This document shows positions 18,475-25,816 of a stretch of DNA of 64,000 nucleotides, piece by piece (the first letter of the stretch is position 1; the number at the start of each line of letters is the position of its first letter). The stretch lies in NCBI RefSeq assembly GCF_049274025.1, contig NZ_JBASRV010000035.1. One strand, given 5' to 3'. The stretch is from Miniphocaeibacter sp012841535 (lineage in GTDB: Bacteria; Bacillota; Clostridia; Tissierellales; Peptoniphilaceae). A program made the position numbers and the translations under genes. The notes under the pieces were generated by a model. That model was not told the DNA's origin. It worked only from the letters and a program-made list of their open reading frames with translations, and ran no database searches.

Positions 18475-18511
18475 GTTTAATATTACTAATTAGTGGTATA
18501 TATAGTTTGGA
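18475..18511 (+). promoter_or_regulatory. Promoter-operator module, copy 2
   Basis: Second copy, exactly 91 bases after the first. It has a TTTAAT -35 (18476-18481), the palindrome ACTAATTAGT (18485-18494) and a TATAGT -10 (18501-18506). The palindrome again lies between -35 and -10, as expected for a repressor that blocks RNA polymerase. Confidence 0.65.
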
Positions 18512-18589
18512 ATAAAGAATTAATATAAATTATTGAAAGTAAGATTAACTAGTAAAATTAAGATAAAAACAAAATAGGGAGGAATTAAT

Positions 18590-19291
18590 ATGTTAAAAAG
18601 AATAAACAACGAATATTTAGGACAAAGTGATTTAGGATGGTTAAGAAGTAGATTTCATTTTTCTTTTGCAGAATACTACAATCCAAATAATATAAATTTT
18701 GGAAGACTAAGAGTAATTAATGATGATTTAGTTAAAGCTGGTAAGGGATTTACAACACACCCTCATATGAATATGGAAATAGTATCCTATGTAGTTGATG
18801 GTAAATTAACTCATGCAGATAGTATGGGTAACGAGCACACCTTAACAAGAGGTCAAGTACAATATATGAGTGCTGGAACAGGCGTTTATCATAGTGAAAT
18901 GAATTATGGCGATGAAACCTTAAGATTCCTACAAATTTGGGTTGTACCGGACAAAAATGGGTATACTCCTAATTACGGGGACTTTAGATATAATTGGGAT
19001 GACAGAAAAAACAAATGGCTTCATATAGTTTCAAGCGTAGATGGAGATGCAAATGTTAAGCTACATCAAGATTTTAATATTTATGTTACTGAACTAGATG
19101 AAGGAAAAGAACTTGAATTTAAAGTAGAAGAAGGAAGACAAGCCTATATAGTTCAAATTGAAGGTAAAAGTAAAATAAATAATATTGAAATGTTTATGCG
19201 TGATGGAATGGAAGTAGTAGAAGAGGATTTAAAAATAGAAGCTGTAGAAAAGTCCCATATTATGATATTAGAAATGAATAAAGAACAGTAA
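18590..19291 (+). CDS. Pirin family protein
   Basis: A 233-residue bicupin of the pirin family. The metal-binding N-terminal cupin is clear: HPHMNMEIVSYVV, then HADSMGNEH and GTGVYHSEMN give the His/His/His/Glu ligand set. Bacterial pirins include quercetin dioxygenases and redox- or stress-related regulators, so the precise role is open. It heads a three-gene operon with a ferredoxin-like protein and a small acetyltransferase, behind twin operator modules. ATG 18590 follows GGGAGG. Confidence 0.9.
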   Translation: MLKRINNEYLGQSDLGWLRSRFHFSFAEYYNPNNINFGRLRVINDDLVKAGKGFTTHPHMNMEIVSYVVDGKLTHADSMGNEHTLTRGQVQYMSAGTGVYHSEMNYGDETLRFLQIWVVPDKNGYTPNYGDFRYNWDDRKNKWLHIVSSVDGDANVKLHQDFNIYVTELDEGKELEFKVEEGRQAYIVQIEGKSKINNIEMFMRDGMEVVEEDLKIEAVEKSHIMILEMNKEQ

Positions 19292-19309
19292 AATAACAAG
19301 GGGGATATT

Positions 19310-19573
19310 ATGGAAAAGAAGACAGAGGACGTATTATTAAATGAGGGCTACCGTAAATATAGTGGTAATAAAATAGACGTGTATTTTAATAAAGATATCT
19401 GTCAACATGCAGGTAAATGTGTAAAGGGAGATCCTGAAACATTTAACTTAGAAAGAAAGCCTTGGATACTTCCAAAAGACGAAAGAGTTGAAAAAATTAG
19501 GGAAGTAATTGATACTTGTCCATCAGGTGCATTAAAATATAAATTAAAAGAAGAAGAATTTGTAAGACCCTAG
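19310..19573 (+). CDS. Divergent 4Fe-4S mono-cluster ferredoxin-like protein
   Basis: An 87-residue small iron-sulfur protein. Cys residues occur in CQHAGKC and in DTCPSGALKY, matching the Fer4_19 (divergent 4Fe-4S mono-cluster) family. The DPETFNLERKPWI segment between them is typical of that family. It sits 18 bases after pirin and 9 bases before the GNAT gene. The same trio recurs in other Firmicutes, suggesting a joint redox-stress role (inference). Confidence 0.85.
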   Translation: MEKKTEDVLLNEGYRKYSGNKIDVYFNKDICQHAGKCVKGDPETFNLERKPWILPKDERVEKIREVIDTCPSGALKYKLKEEEFVRP

Positions 19574-19582
19574 GAGAAAGAA

Positions 19583-19861
19583 ATGATAGAATATAAAATT
19601 GAAGAAAAAAGATTTGCTGCTTATGATGGCAACAAGGAAGTTGGAGAATCAACTTATTCTAAATCCCTAAAGGATTTAATTATAATTGACCATACCTTTG
19701 TAGATGATAATTATAGAGGACAGGGTATAGCAGGAAAGTTAATAGAAACTGCAGTTAACTATGCAAGGGAAAATGGAATTAAAATTATTCCCTTATGTCC
19801 AACAGCAAGAATGATGTTTGACAGACATCCTGAATATAAAGAAGTAGAATACGGAAAATAA
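19583..19861 (+). CDS. Small GNAT N-acetyltransferase (Acetyltransf_CG type)
   Basis: A 92-residue minimal acetyltransferase with HTFVDDNYRGQGIAGKLIE carrying the acetyl-CoA loop (RGQGIAGKL), and LCPTARMMFDRHPEY at the end. This short form is common beside small ferredoxin-like genes. The substrate is unknown. It is the last gene of the pirin operon and is followed by a terminator. Confidence 0.86.
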   Translation: MIEYKIEEKRFAAYDGNKEVGESTYSKSLKDLIIIDHTFVDDNYRGQGIAGKLIETAVNYARENGIKIIPLCPTARMMFDRHPEYKEVEYGK

Positions 19862-19869
19862 TAAATCGG

Positions 19870-19908
19870 ACCTAAAGAATAGTAAATGCTATTTCTTTAG
19901 GTTTTTTT
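19870..19908 (+). terminator. Terminator of the pirin operon
   Basis: 19870-19882 pairs with 19889-19902 (one bulged A), then seven T residues. Confidence 0.88.
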
Positions 19909-20009
19909 ATTTAAGAAAAACATAAAGAAAAGAATAATTAAATAAAATAACAAAGTTTATTTAAAGGAGAAATAAAATAAGCTATAATATAAAAAGAGAG
20001 GAGATAGTA

Positions 20010-21029
20010 ATGAAAAAGTTTTTAGTAAAGAAAAATATTTTTCTTAGTCCAAGAGTCTATTTAATAGAAGCAATGGGAGCTATGGCCTACGGACTATTTG
20101 CTTCCCTGTTAGTAGGAACAATATTAAATACTATAGGACAGGAATTACATATAAAATTTTTAACAGATGTTTTATGGCCAGTTGCACATAGTGCTACAGG
20201 ACCTGCAATAGCAGTAGCAATTGCCTATGCTTTAAAAGCACCGGATTTGGTCTTGTTTTCATCGGCAGTAGTGGGGGTAGCAGGCTATGAACTTGGAGGA
20301 CCGGTAGGTGTTTATATTGCAACAATAATTGCAGTAGAATTTGGAAAGGCAATTTCCAAGGAAACAAAATTAGATATAATTTTAACTCCTGTAGTAACAG
20401 TTCTAATAGGAATAATAATTGCTAACTTTATTGGACCGAAAATTAATTACATAATGAAATTAATAGGAAACTTCATTATGTTTGCAACAACAACCCAACC
20501 GTTCTTAATGGGGATTTTAGTGTCTGTTGTTGTAGGAATAGTTTTAACCCTACCTATTTCCTCAGCTGCCCTTTGTATGATGTTGTCATTATCCGGTTTA
20601 GCAGGAGGAGCGGCAACAATTGGTTGTTGTTGTCATATGGTAGGCTTTGCAGTAATATCCTACAAGGAAAATGGATTACAGGGATTAGTTGCCCAAGGAA
20701 TTGGTACATCTATGTTACAAATGCCAAATATAATAAGAAATTGGAAAATAATGATTCCTTCAATAGTATCATCAGCAATAATTGGGCCAATAGCAACCTT
20801 GGTATTTAAAATGGAAAATACTCCACTAGGTTCAGGAATGGGGACAAGTGGCTTAGTAGGACAAATTGGAACCTTTAATGCAATGAGTGGAAATTATTCC
20901 AATACCTATATTTTTGGAGCTATACTTTTGTTACATATAGTATTACCTGCACTAATTTCCTACATAATCTATAAAAAACTATATAGTATAAACTGGATTA
21001 AAGATGGAGATTTAAAATTACCAAACTAG
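20010..21029 (+). CDS. PTS EIIC-like membrane protein (PfoR family)
   Basis: A 339-residue polytopic membrane protein of the PTS_EIIC_2 family, with about nine or ten hydrophobic segments. Conserved segments include SATGPAIAVAIAYALKAPD, LPISSAALC and LAGGAATIGCCCHMVGFA. The last is an unusual CCC run. The family includes Clostridium PfoR, reported to influence toxin expression, but a transport substrate is not established. No EIIA or EIIB partner is adjacent, so sugar phosphorylation here is uncertain. A TATAAT at 19983-19988 lies just upstream. Confidence 0.8.
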   Translation: MKKFLVKKNIFLSPRVYLIEAMGAMAYGLFASLLVGTILNTIGQELHIKFLTDVLWPVAHSATGPAIAVAIAYALKAPDLVLFSSAVVGVAGYELGGPVGVYIATIIAVEFGKAISKETKLDIILTPVVTVLIGIIIANFIGPKINYIMKLIGNFIMFATTTQPFLMGILVSVVVGIVLTLPISSAALCMMLSLSGLAGGAATIGCCCHMVGFAVISYKENGLQGLVAQGIGTSMLQMPNIIRNWKIMIPSIVSSAIIGPIATLVFKMENTPLGSGMGTSGLVGQIGTFNAMSGNYSNTYIFGAILLLHIVLPALISYIIYKKLYSINWIKDGDLKLPN

Positions 21030-21142
21030 TATTATGGTAAATTATTAATAAAAAATTAAGAGAAAATATACTTTTCGCCTTTTTTTATATATAATTGATT
21101 AGGTAATATTTTAATTAGACTAAATGGAAGGAGGTATTGATT

Positions 21143-23023
21143 TTGAATATATGGGAGATTTTGGAAATAGAGCCAACAGGTAGTAGGAAAGAAGTAGAAG
21201 AAGCCTTTTATAAAAAGTTAAATAAAATTACAGATAAAGATTCAGAAGAGTTTAAAGACCTAGTAAAAATTTATAGTTTACTTTTAAAGAAAACCAATAA
21301 AACTAAAGAAGAAAAGAAAGAAAAGAAAATACAAGTAGAAAATAATAAGAGTAAACTAAAAATAAAAGAACTTGAAATATCTAAAAATTTTGAAGATATT
21401 ATTTCAATAGAATACTGGAATAATTATTATGAAAAATTAGAACAGTCTGTTGGTATAGTACATGATAATCTAATAAAGAGTTTAGAAAAATTCGTATATT
21501 TCAACTATCAAATAATACCTAAAAAAACCTTAGAATATATAATATATAAGTTTAATTTGTTTAAAGAAGAGCAAGGGAAAATAGAAGAAATCTTTAATGT
21601 ACCAGATTTTAAAATATATAAGATTAATGATTTTGATTTTAAAGAAAATCTTAAATTCTATAACTTAAGGTTTGAAATATTTTTTCAAATTAATAATGGA
21701 TATGAAAATATTGAGAAACTTGAAATACTCTTTAATAAAGCAGAAGAACTTAATAGTAAGGACGAGGATTTAAAATTACTAAAAGTTACTCTAGGACTAT
21801 TAAAAGATATTGAAAAAAGTAAAGCCAATCCATTATGTTTTAAAAATACCCTGGAAAACTTTGAACAAGTAGAAAAAACTGAAGATGATATTTATGCTTT
21901 TTATGAAAAATTACTAGAAGGAAACTCCTTAGAGGATTTTTCTAAAATAGAGGAAAGTATTTTTAAATTAAACACTAAGGACTATGTACCAGAATATTTA
22001 AATGTATTTTTAAAAGGATTTATAGAATATTCAAAAAGTGAATATGACCTAGCATATTCTACTTGGTTTGAAAATAAATTGAAATTTGTTCCAAAAAATA
22101 TAACAGATATAGAAAAAAATCTAGTTATAGATAAATATGAATATCTTCCTAAAGATATAAAGAAAATATTAGTTAAAAAAGACTATATAAAAGCTAACTT
22201 TACAATAGAGGAAATAGTTTCAGACCAGGAATTATATTCAAATATAGAAAATTGGAAAAACTCCTTTAAATATTTTAATAATACAAATATTGAAGATGAA
22301 AAAAATATAATTTTAAAATTTTTAAAAGAGAAATATATGGTAATACCAAAAGGAGTAATAGATTATTTATATAGAAAAATAGAAATAGATAGTTTAGATG
22401 AAAATTTAATATCAAAAGAATTAAAAGATGAAATGAAAAATATTCCTAACTTTAATTTCAATAATAATATTGCAGAAAATAAGAAGGAGGATTTTTTTAG
22501 AAAAAGATATGAGTATTTTATTTTAAGTACAGATGAAAATAACCAAGACTTAGCCAATATTATATATAAGAAATTAAAAGAGTATGGATTTGATTACTCC
22601 GTTGAAACAATAAGAGTCCAGCAACTTTTTTGTGGTGAGTTTAAAAGTGGTTTTCTTGATAAAAATGGATTTGTAGAAACAGAAAAGAAAATAGAAGAAT
22701 TAGCCTATTTAATTCCAACAAAAACCATAGAACTGTATGAAATATTCTTACAAGCTTATAAAAATGAAAGTATTACAGAAGAAGAACTTAATAAGCTAAA
22801 AAATATAAATAAAGATTCCTTAATAATTAGTTCAGATATTTATAACTTTATAATTTATTTTATCTATAAAATTGCCAATAAAAAAGAAGAGGCCTTGTAT
22901 ATAAGAGAATTAGAGACTAATATTTTTATAGAGGACTTGGAAAAAACATCACTAAAAATAGAAGGAGAAAAAGAAAGTAGTACAATATTAGGTAAAATAA
23001 AAAATATTTTTAATAAAAATTAG
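21143..23023 (+). CDS. Large J-domain-like protein, function unknown
   Basis: A 626-residue soluble, Lys/Glu-rich protein that I cannot assign. The first 50 residues (MNIWEILEIEPTGSRKEVEE, continuing AFYKKLNK) resemble helices I and II of a DnaJ domain, but the HPD motif needed to stimulate Hsp70 is absent. The rest is predicted helical with tetratricopeptide-like spacing and no membrane segment. I chose TTG 21143 because AAGGAGG at 21128-21134 has proper spacing to it; TTG 21137 is too close. It stands alone between a PfoR-like gene and an XRE regulator and ends in a terminator. Confidence 0.6.
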   Translation: MNIWEILEIEPTGSRKEVEEAFYKKLNKITDKDSEEFKDLVKIYSLLLKKTNKTKEEKKEKKIQVENNKSKLKIKELEISKNFEDIISIEYWNNYYEKLEQSVGIVHDNLIKSLEKFVYFNYQIIPKKTLEYIIYKFNLFKEEQGKIEEIFNVPDFKIYKINDFDFKENLKFYNLRFEIFFQINNGYENIEKLEILFNKAEELNSKDEDLKLLKVTLGLLKDIEKSKANPLCFKNTLENFEQVEKTEDDIYAFYEKLLEGNSLEDFSKIEESIFKLNTKDYVPEYLNVFLKGFIEYSKSEYDLAYSTWFENKLKFVPKNITDIEKNLVIDKYEYLPKDIKKILVKKDYIKANFTIEEIVSDQELYSNIENWKNSFKYFNNTNIEDEKNIILKFLKEKYMVIPKGVIDYLYRKIEIDSLDENLISKELKDEMKNIPNFNFNNNIAENKKEDFFRKRYEYFILSTDENNQDLANIIYKKLKEYGFDYSVETIRVQQLFCGEFKSGFLDKNGFVETEKKIEELAYLIPTKTIELYEIFLQAYKNESITEEELNKLKNINKDSLIISSDIYNFIIYFIYKIANKKEEALYIRELETNIFIEDLEKTSLKIEGEKESSTILGKIKNIFNKN

Positions 23024-23041
23024 AGCTAAAGCTCTTTTTTT
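23022..23041 (+). terminator. Terminator after the J-domain-like gene
   Basis: AGAGC (23022-23026) pairs with GCTCT (23031-23035) around a TAAA loop, followed by eight T residues. It overlaps the TAG stop. Confidence 0.75.
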
Positions 23042-23107
23042 ATTGAAAAGAAAAACCTATAATCAAATAAATAATATTCTTATGTAATAAAAATCTGTCA
23101 TAAAGAA

Positions 23108-23116
23108 TGGTATAAT
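23108..23116 (+). promoter_or_regulatory. Extended -10 promoter for the XRE-membrane protein pair
   Basis: TGGTATAAT, 45 bases before the ATG. Confidence 0.55.
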
Positions 23117-23161
23117 AAACATAGTTCAATATTATAATAAAAAAATATAAAAAGGTGACTT

Positions 23162-23374
23162 ATGAAAAATAAAAAGAATAAAAGAATGCAAGTAGCTAGA
23201 ATAATGAAAGATTATTCCCAAGAGGATTTAGCTAACATTGTTGGGGTCGCAAGACAGACTATAGGACTTATAGAAAACGGAAAATATAATCCATCTTTAA
23301 AATTATGCATAGATATTTGTAAAGCACTAGACAAAACATTAAATGACTTGTTTTGGGATGAAGAGGATATATAG
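23162..23374 (+). CDS. XRE family helix-turn-helix regulator
   Basis: A 70-residue single-domain Cro/C1-type DNA-binding protein. The HTH spans about residues 18-40 (YSQEDLANIVGVARQTIGLI, then ENGKYNPSL). The C-terminus LNDLFWDEED is typical of the small YozG/YvaO-like regulators. It is paired with a membrane protein gene 12 bases downstream, a frequent arrangement in Firmicutes. AAAAGGTGACTT precedes ATG 23162. Its target is unknown; the small-peptide genes just downstream are candidates. Confidence 0.88.
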   Translation: MKNKKNKRMQVARIMKDYSQEDLANIVGVARQTIGLIENGKYNPSLKLCIDICKALDKTLNDLFWDEEDI

Positions 23375-23386
23375 TTAGGAGGAAAA

Positions 23387-23824
23387 ATGACATTACTTAG
23401 GGCGATATTAAATAGCAAAAAAATCAAATTAGATGAAAGAGAATTACTGGAATTTAATAAAATCTATAGATTATCATATTTATTGTTGTTAATATGTTCC
23501 TTTATAGACTTTGAATTTTTTGAGGGACTTGATAGTAGAAGTGCTATATTTGCAGGTTACATAGGTGTTATAACTCTAATAGGCTCTATTAGAATTATGC
23601 TGAAAGGATTGAGAATTTCTTTTAGAAACTTAGATTTATTATTACCATCAGTGGTATTTATGAGCATTAATTGTATAACCTTGCTTTTATTATTAACACC
23701 TTTAACCATTAGTATTAGTAGTTTTCTAATTCTATTATTTGTTTTTATTGTAATAATTTTTATAATTTTAAATGTATTATATAAATATGGGAAACAAAAA
23801 CTAGAAAAAGAACTGGCAGATTAA
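23387..23824 (+). CDS. Four-helix membrane protein partnered with the XRE regulator
   Basis: A 145-residue protein with about four hydrophobic helices and a basic N-terminus and C-terminus. I do not recognise a named family. Small membrane proteins of this size commonly follow YozG-like regulators. ATG 23387 follows TTAGGAGG. Confidence 0.65.
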   Translation: MTLLRAILNSKKIKLDERELLEFNKIYRLSYLLLLICSFIDFEFFEGLDSRSAIFAGYIGVITLIGSIRIMLKGLRISFRNLDLLLPSVVFMSINCITLLLLLTPLTISISSFLILLFVFIVIIFIILNVLYKYGKQKLEKELAD

Positions 23825-23866
23825 CTATAACTTTATTAATCTCCTACAATAGAAAAATAATGCTTT

Positions 23867-23891
23867 AGAGTCTTAAATAAGGCTCTTTTTA
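23867..23891 (+). terminator. Terminator after the XRE-membrane protein pair
   Basis: AGAGTCTT pairs with AAGGCTCT (one T-G pair) around AAAT, then five T residues. Confidence 0.8.
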
Positions 23892-23915
23892 TTTTGCTTA
23901 ATTTAGATAAAACAT

Positions 23916-23943
23916 TTGACAATACAACTCTAAGGAGTATAAT
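23916..23943 (+). promoter_or_regulatory. Consensus sigma-A promoter for the tiny-membrane-peptide cluster
   Basis: A perfect TTGACA (23916-23921) and perfect TATAAT (23938-23943) with a 16-base spacer. This is the most consensus-like promoter I see in the window, which suggests strong expression of the short genes that follow. Confidence 0.8.
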
Positions 23944-23996
23944 AATAGCTATAAGGAATATAAATATTACATAAAGTAATAAAAAAGGTGGTTATT

Positions 23997-24212
23997 ATGA
24001 AAAGTAAATATATTATTGATTATACGGACAAAAAACCCTTGTTCATACCTATTATTGGAGAAATATACTTAATTGAAAAAATAATAGATAATCTTAGTAG
24101 AAAATCTTCAAATAATATTATACTTACTATTTACATTGTATTTTTAATTGTGGCAGTAATACTTCATTTAAGATATATCGTCAAGTATTTTGCCAATAGA
24201 AGTAATAAATAA
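23997..24212 (+). CDS. Small membrane protein, unknown (71 residues)
   Basis: A 71-residue protein with a polar N-terminal half (DYTDKKPLFIPIIGEIYLIE) and one strong transmembrane helix at about residues 41-61 (IILTIYIVFLIVAVILHLRY), then a basic tail. ATG 23997 follows AAAAAGGTGG. It is first in a run of short genes transcribed from a consensus promoter. No family is recognised. Confidence 0.6.
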   Translation: MKSKYIIDYTDKKPLFIPIIGEIYLIEKIIDNLSRKSSNNIILTIYIVFLIVAVILHLRYIVKYFANRSNK

Positions 24213-24226
24213 AGGAGCCTAGTAGC

Positions 24227-24361
24227 GTGAATGAATTTATTGAAAAAATTATTAAAGAAATATTTAAGTATAAGAACATATATATTTTTTTGATTTTTAT
24301 TTTTATCAGTTACTTTCTAGGAGAAATCCTAGGTAAGCTCCTATATTATCTATTTCACTAA
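24227..24361 (+). CDS. Tiny membrane peptide (44 residues)
   Basis: A 44-codon gene with a GTG start at 24227, supported by AAAGGAG at 24212-24217. The peptide has a charged N-terminus (NEFIEKIIKEIFKYK), a hydrophobic stretch (IYIFLIFIFISYFLG) and a C-terminal GEILGKLLYYLFH. The spacing G-E-x2-G-K-x2-Y recurs in the neighbouring 25036 product. No family is recognised. Confidence 0.5.
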   Translation: MNEFIEKIIKEIFKYKNIYIFLIFIFISYFLGEILGKLLYYLFH

Positions 24362-24471
24362 ATAATATAGGGGTTTAATATGAAAAATTTAGACATTAAA
24401 TAAATAGTTATTAAATGCCTTAAATATTGTTGTCAAAACCAACTATATTTCAAAGGGGTTACAAATATAAA

Positions 24472-24642
24472 ATGAAAAAGAATTTAAATAAAGTAGATGT
24501 AAAGAAAATTAGGCGATTAATAATAACCATAGTGGCAGTAGTGTTTTTTATATATTACGGTGAAAGTATTTTAACAACTTTCTTTGAAATGGGACAGGAA
24601 ACAGGAGCAGCCCTTGTTAAGTTTATTCAATGGATATTATAG
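24472..24642 (+). CDS. Tiny membrane peptide (56 residues)
   Basis: A 56-residue peptide with a very basic N-terminus (MKKNLNKVDVKKIRR), one transmembrane helix (LIITIVAVVFFIYYG) and a C-terminal GQETGAALVKFIQWIL. This is the same basic-helix-GxxxG layout as the neighbours. AAAGGGG at 24453-24459 is the probable ribosome site, although its spacing to ATG 24472 is long. No upstream in-frame TTG has a better site. Confidence 0.5.
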   Translation: MKKNLNKVDVKKIRRLIITIVAVVFFIYYGESILTTFFEMGQETGAALVKFIQWIL

Positions 24643-24681
24643 AATAATTTGAAAGATTATGTAAAAATAAAGAGGGAATAT

Positions 24682-25020
24682 ATGTTTAATAATGGATTAT
24701 TATTTGATTTTACAAGCTTAAGTTTACTTGCAATACTTTTAAACTTTACAAAAAGCATTAACCCTGTTAATATTAAAAAAATTTCAAAAAAAGGAAAATT
24801 ATTAATATTGGTAGGACTAGTTACGACTATAGTATCTATTTTTGTAAATTCAAAGTCTTTATTAGTATTATCTGAATTAATGTAACTAGTAGGGTTAGCT
24901 ATACTGTTTCCAAATTTGAAATTTTCTCAACTTAGTAAAAAACAAAAAATCTTATATTCAATTTTCATAATAATATATATTTTTAGAATAATCTTAAGAA
25001 TATATATTATTAATAAATAA
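24682..25020 (+). pseudogene. Membrane protein gene interrupted by an in-frame TAA
   Basis: The reading frame from ATG 24682 (RBS AGAGGGAA) gives 67 residues and stops at TAA 24883-24885. The same frame then stays open for another 44 codons. That stretch encodes LVGLAILFPNLKFSQLSKKQ and further hydrophobic residues, and ends at TAA 25018-25020, immediately before the next gene's GGGGAG. The natural ending suggests an original protein of about 112 residues broken by one nonsense change, or a truncated 67-residue product. Three hydrophobic segments in total; family unknown. Confidence 0.6.
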
Positions 25021-25035
25021 GGGGAGAGTAGTATA

Positions 25036-25260
25036 ATGTCAAAGGTTAAAAATAAAAGAAAAAGAACTTCCAGCTTAGTGCTCCTATGTTTAATTATAAC
25101 AATAATGTTTTCTACCAGCAGTTTATATCAGGGAGAAAATATTTATGGGAAATATGGAGAAAAGGTAGGAAAGGCTATATATTGGTTTGGAAAAGGACTT
25201 GGCAAAATGGGGGAAGATTTGGGAAACGGATATTACCCTGGTATAACCACAAATCATTAA
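25036..25260 (+). CDS. Tiny membrane/secreted peptide (74 residues)
   Basis: A 74-residue peptide. The basic N-terminus (SKVKNKRKR) and hydrophobic helix (SLVLLCLIITIMFSTSSLY) look like a signal-anchor. The C-terminal part is glycine-rich (YGKYGEKVGKAIYWFGKGLG, then KMGEDLGNGYYPG) with repeated GxxxG spacing. That composition recalls small pore-forming or bacteriocin-like peptides, but there is no homology I can name. ATG 25036 follows GGGGAG. Confidence 0.55.
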   Translation: MSKVKNKRKRTSSLVLLCLIITIMFSTSSLYQGENIYGKYGEKVGKAIYWFGKGLGKMGEDLGNGYYPGITTNH

Positions 25261-25367
25261 AGTACAATTTTTTTCTATTTACTACAGTTTCAGATAGTAT
25301 AATTACCAGTCTATTAATATCATTAATAATAGTGTTGCTCTTATTTTTTATGATTAGAAAATTATAG
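25260..25367 (+). other. Hydrophobic open-frame remnant without a start
   Basis: A different frame right after the 25036 gene encodes TTVSDSIITSLLISLIIVLL and then a basic RKL end, a plausible transmembrane helix, but no start codon with a ribosome site precedes it. It may be the frame-shifted tail of the 25036 gene or a decayed neighbour. Confidence 0.3.
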
Positions 25368-25412
25368 GATAAACTGATAAATAAGGGATATCAAGCACTA
25401 GAAGGTAGTTAT

Positions 25413-25650
25413 ATGATAAGGAACATTTTCAATTATTTTTATAAAAACTAGAAAAGATTATAGAATCCTTTATAAAATTTTATTTATTATGATAGGTTCT
25501 ATTTTAGCTCAAATAATTTTAAATAGTCTTTCAGAAGGAGAATTTGTGTTCAATACTCTGGACATAATTGGGGAACAGTTAAAGATACTGATTATTGTAA
25601 CTGTTGCAGTAATCCCATTTAGAAAATTTAAAACATCTAATAAAAAATAA
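25413..25650 (+). pseudogene. Frameshifted small membrane protein gene
   Basis: ATG 25413 with GAAGGTAG upstream encodes MIRNIFNYFYKN and stops at 25449. One frame over, codons continue in register as KTRKDYRILYKILFIMIGSI, then LAQIILNSLSEGEFVFNTLD, and end at TAA 25648-25650. The shift lies near the A run at 25443-25447. Joined, it would be a protein of about 78 residues with two hydrophobic segments. An internal ATG at 25489 could still give 53 residues. A second decayed copy lies at 35833-36059. Confidence 0.6.
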
Positions 25651-25779
25651 TAGTGTCTAGCAAAAAAATAAAATGAAAAAAGGAAAACTTATATAAAAAA
25701 ATAACAAATTTTTAATACATTAACTAGTGTTATAAGGATATAATATATCGTTGGTAGATTTGGTGGATAGAAAAAAAAA

Positions 25780-25816
25780 CCTTTGATTGGTGTAAAATTA
25801 ATCAAGGGCTTTTTTA
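25780..25816. terminator. Bidirectional terminator after the response regulator gene
   Basis: CCTTTGATT pairs with AATCAAGG (one bulge). On the minus strand it runs into ten T residues (A run at 25770-25779). On the plus strand it is followed by TTTTTT. Confidence 0.8.

Larger units (their letters stand above)
18065..18589. promoter_or_regulatory. Long intergenic region before the pirin operon
   Basis: About 525 bases, very AT-rich and without a credible gene. Its main content is the duplicated promoter-operator module at 18384-18420 and 18475-18511, described separately. The left end carries the yitT ribosome site. A GGGAGG ribosome site for the pirin gene lies at the right edge. Confidence 0.7.

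Noticed and set aside
25086..25367. 93-codon frame overlapping the 25036 gene
   Set aside because: Its N-terminal part is out of frame with a better-supported gene and it lacks a ribosome site. Only the last hydrophobic part is noted as a possible remnant.
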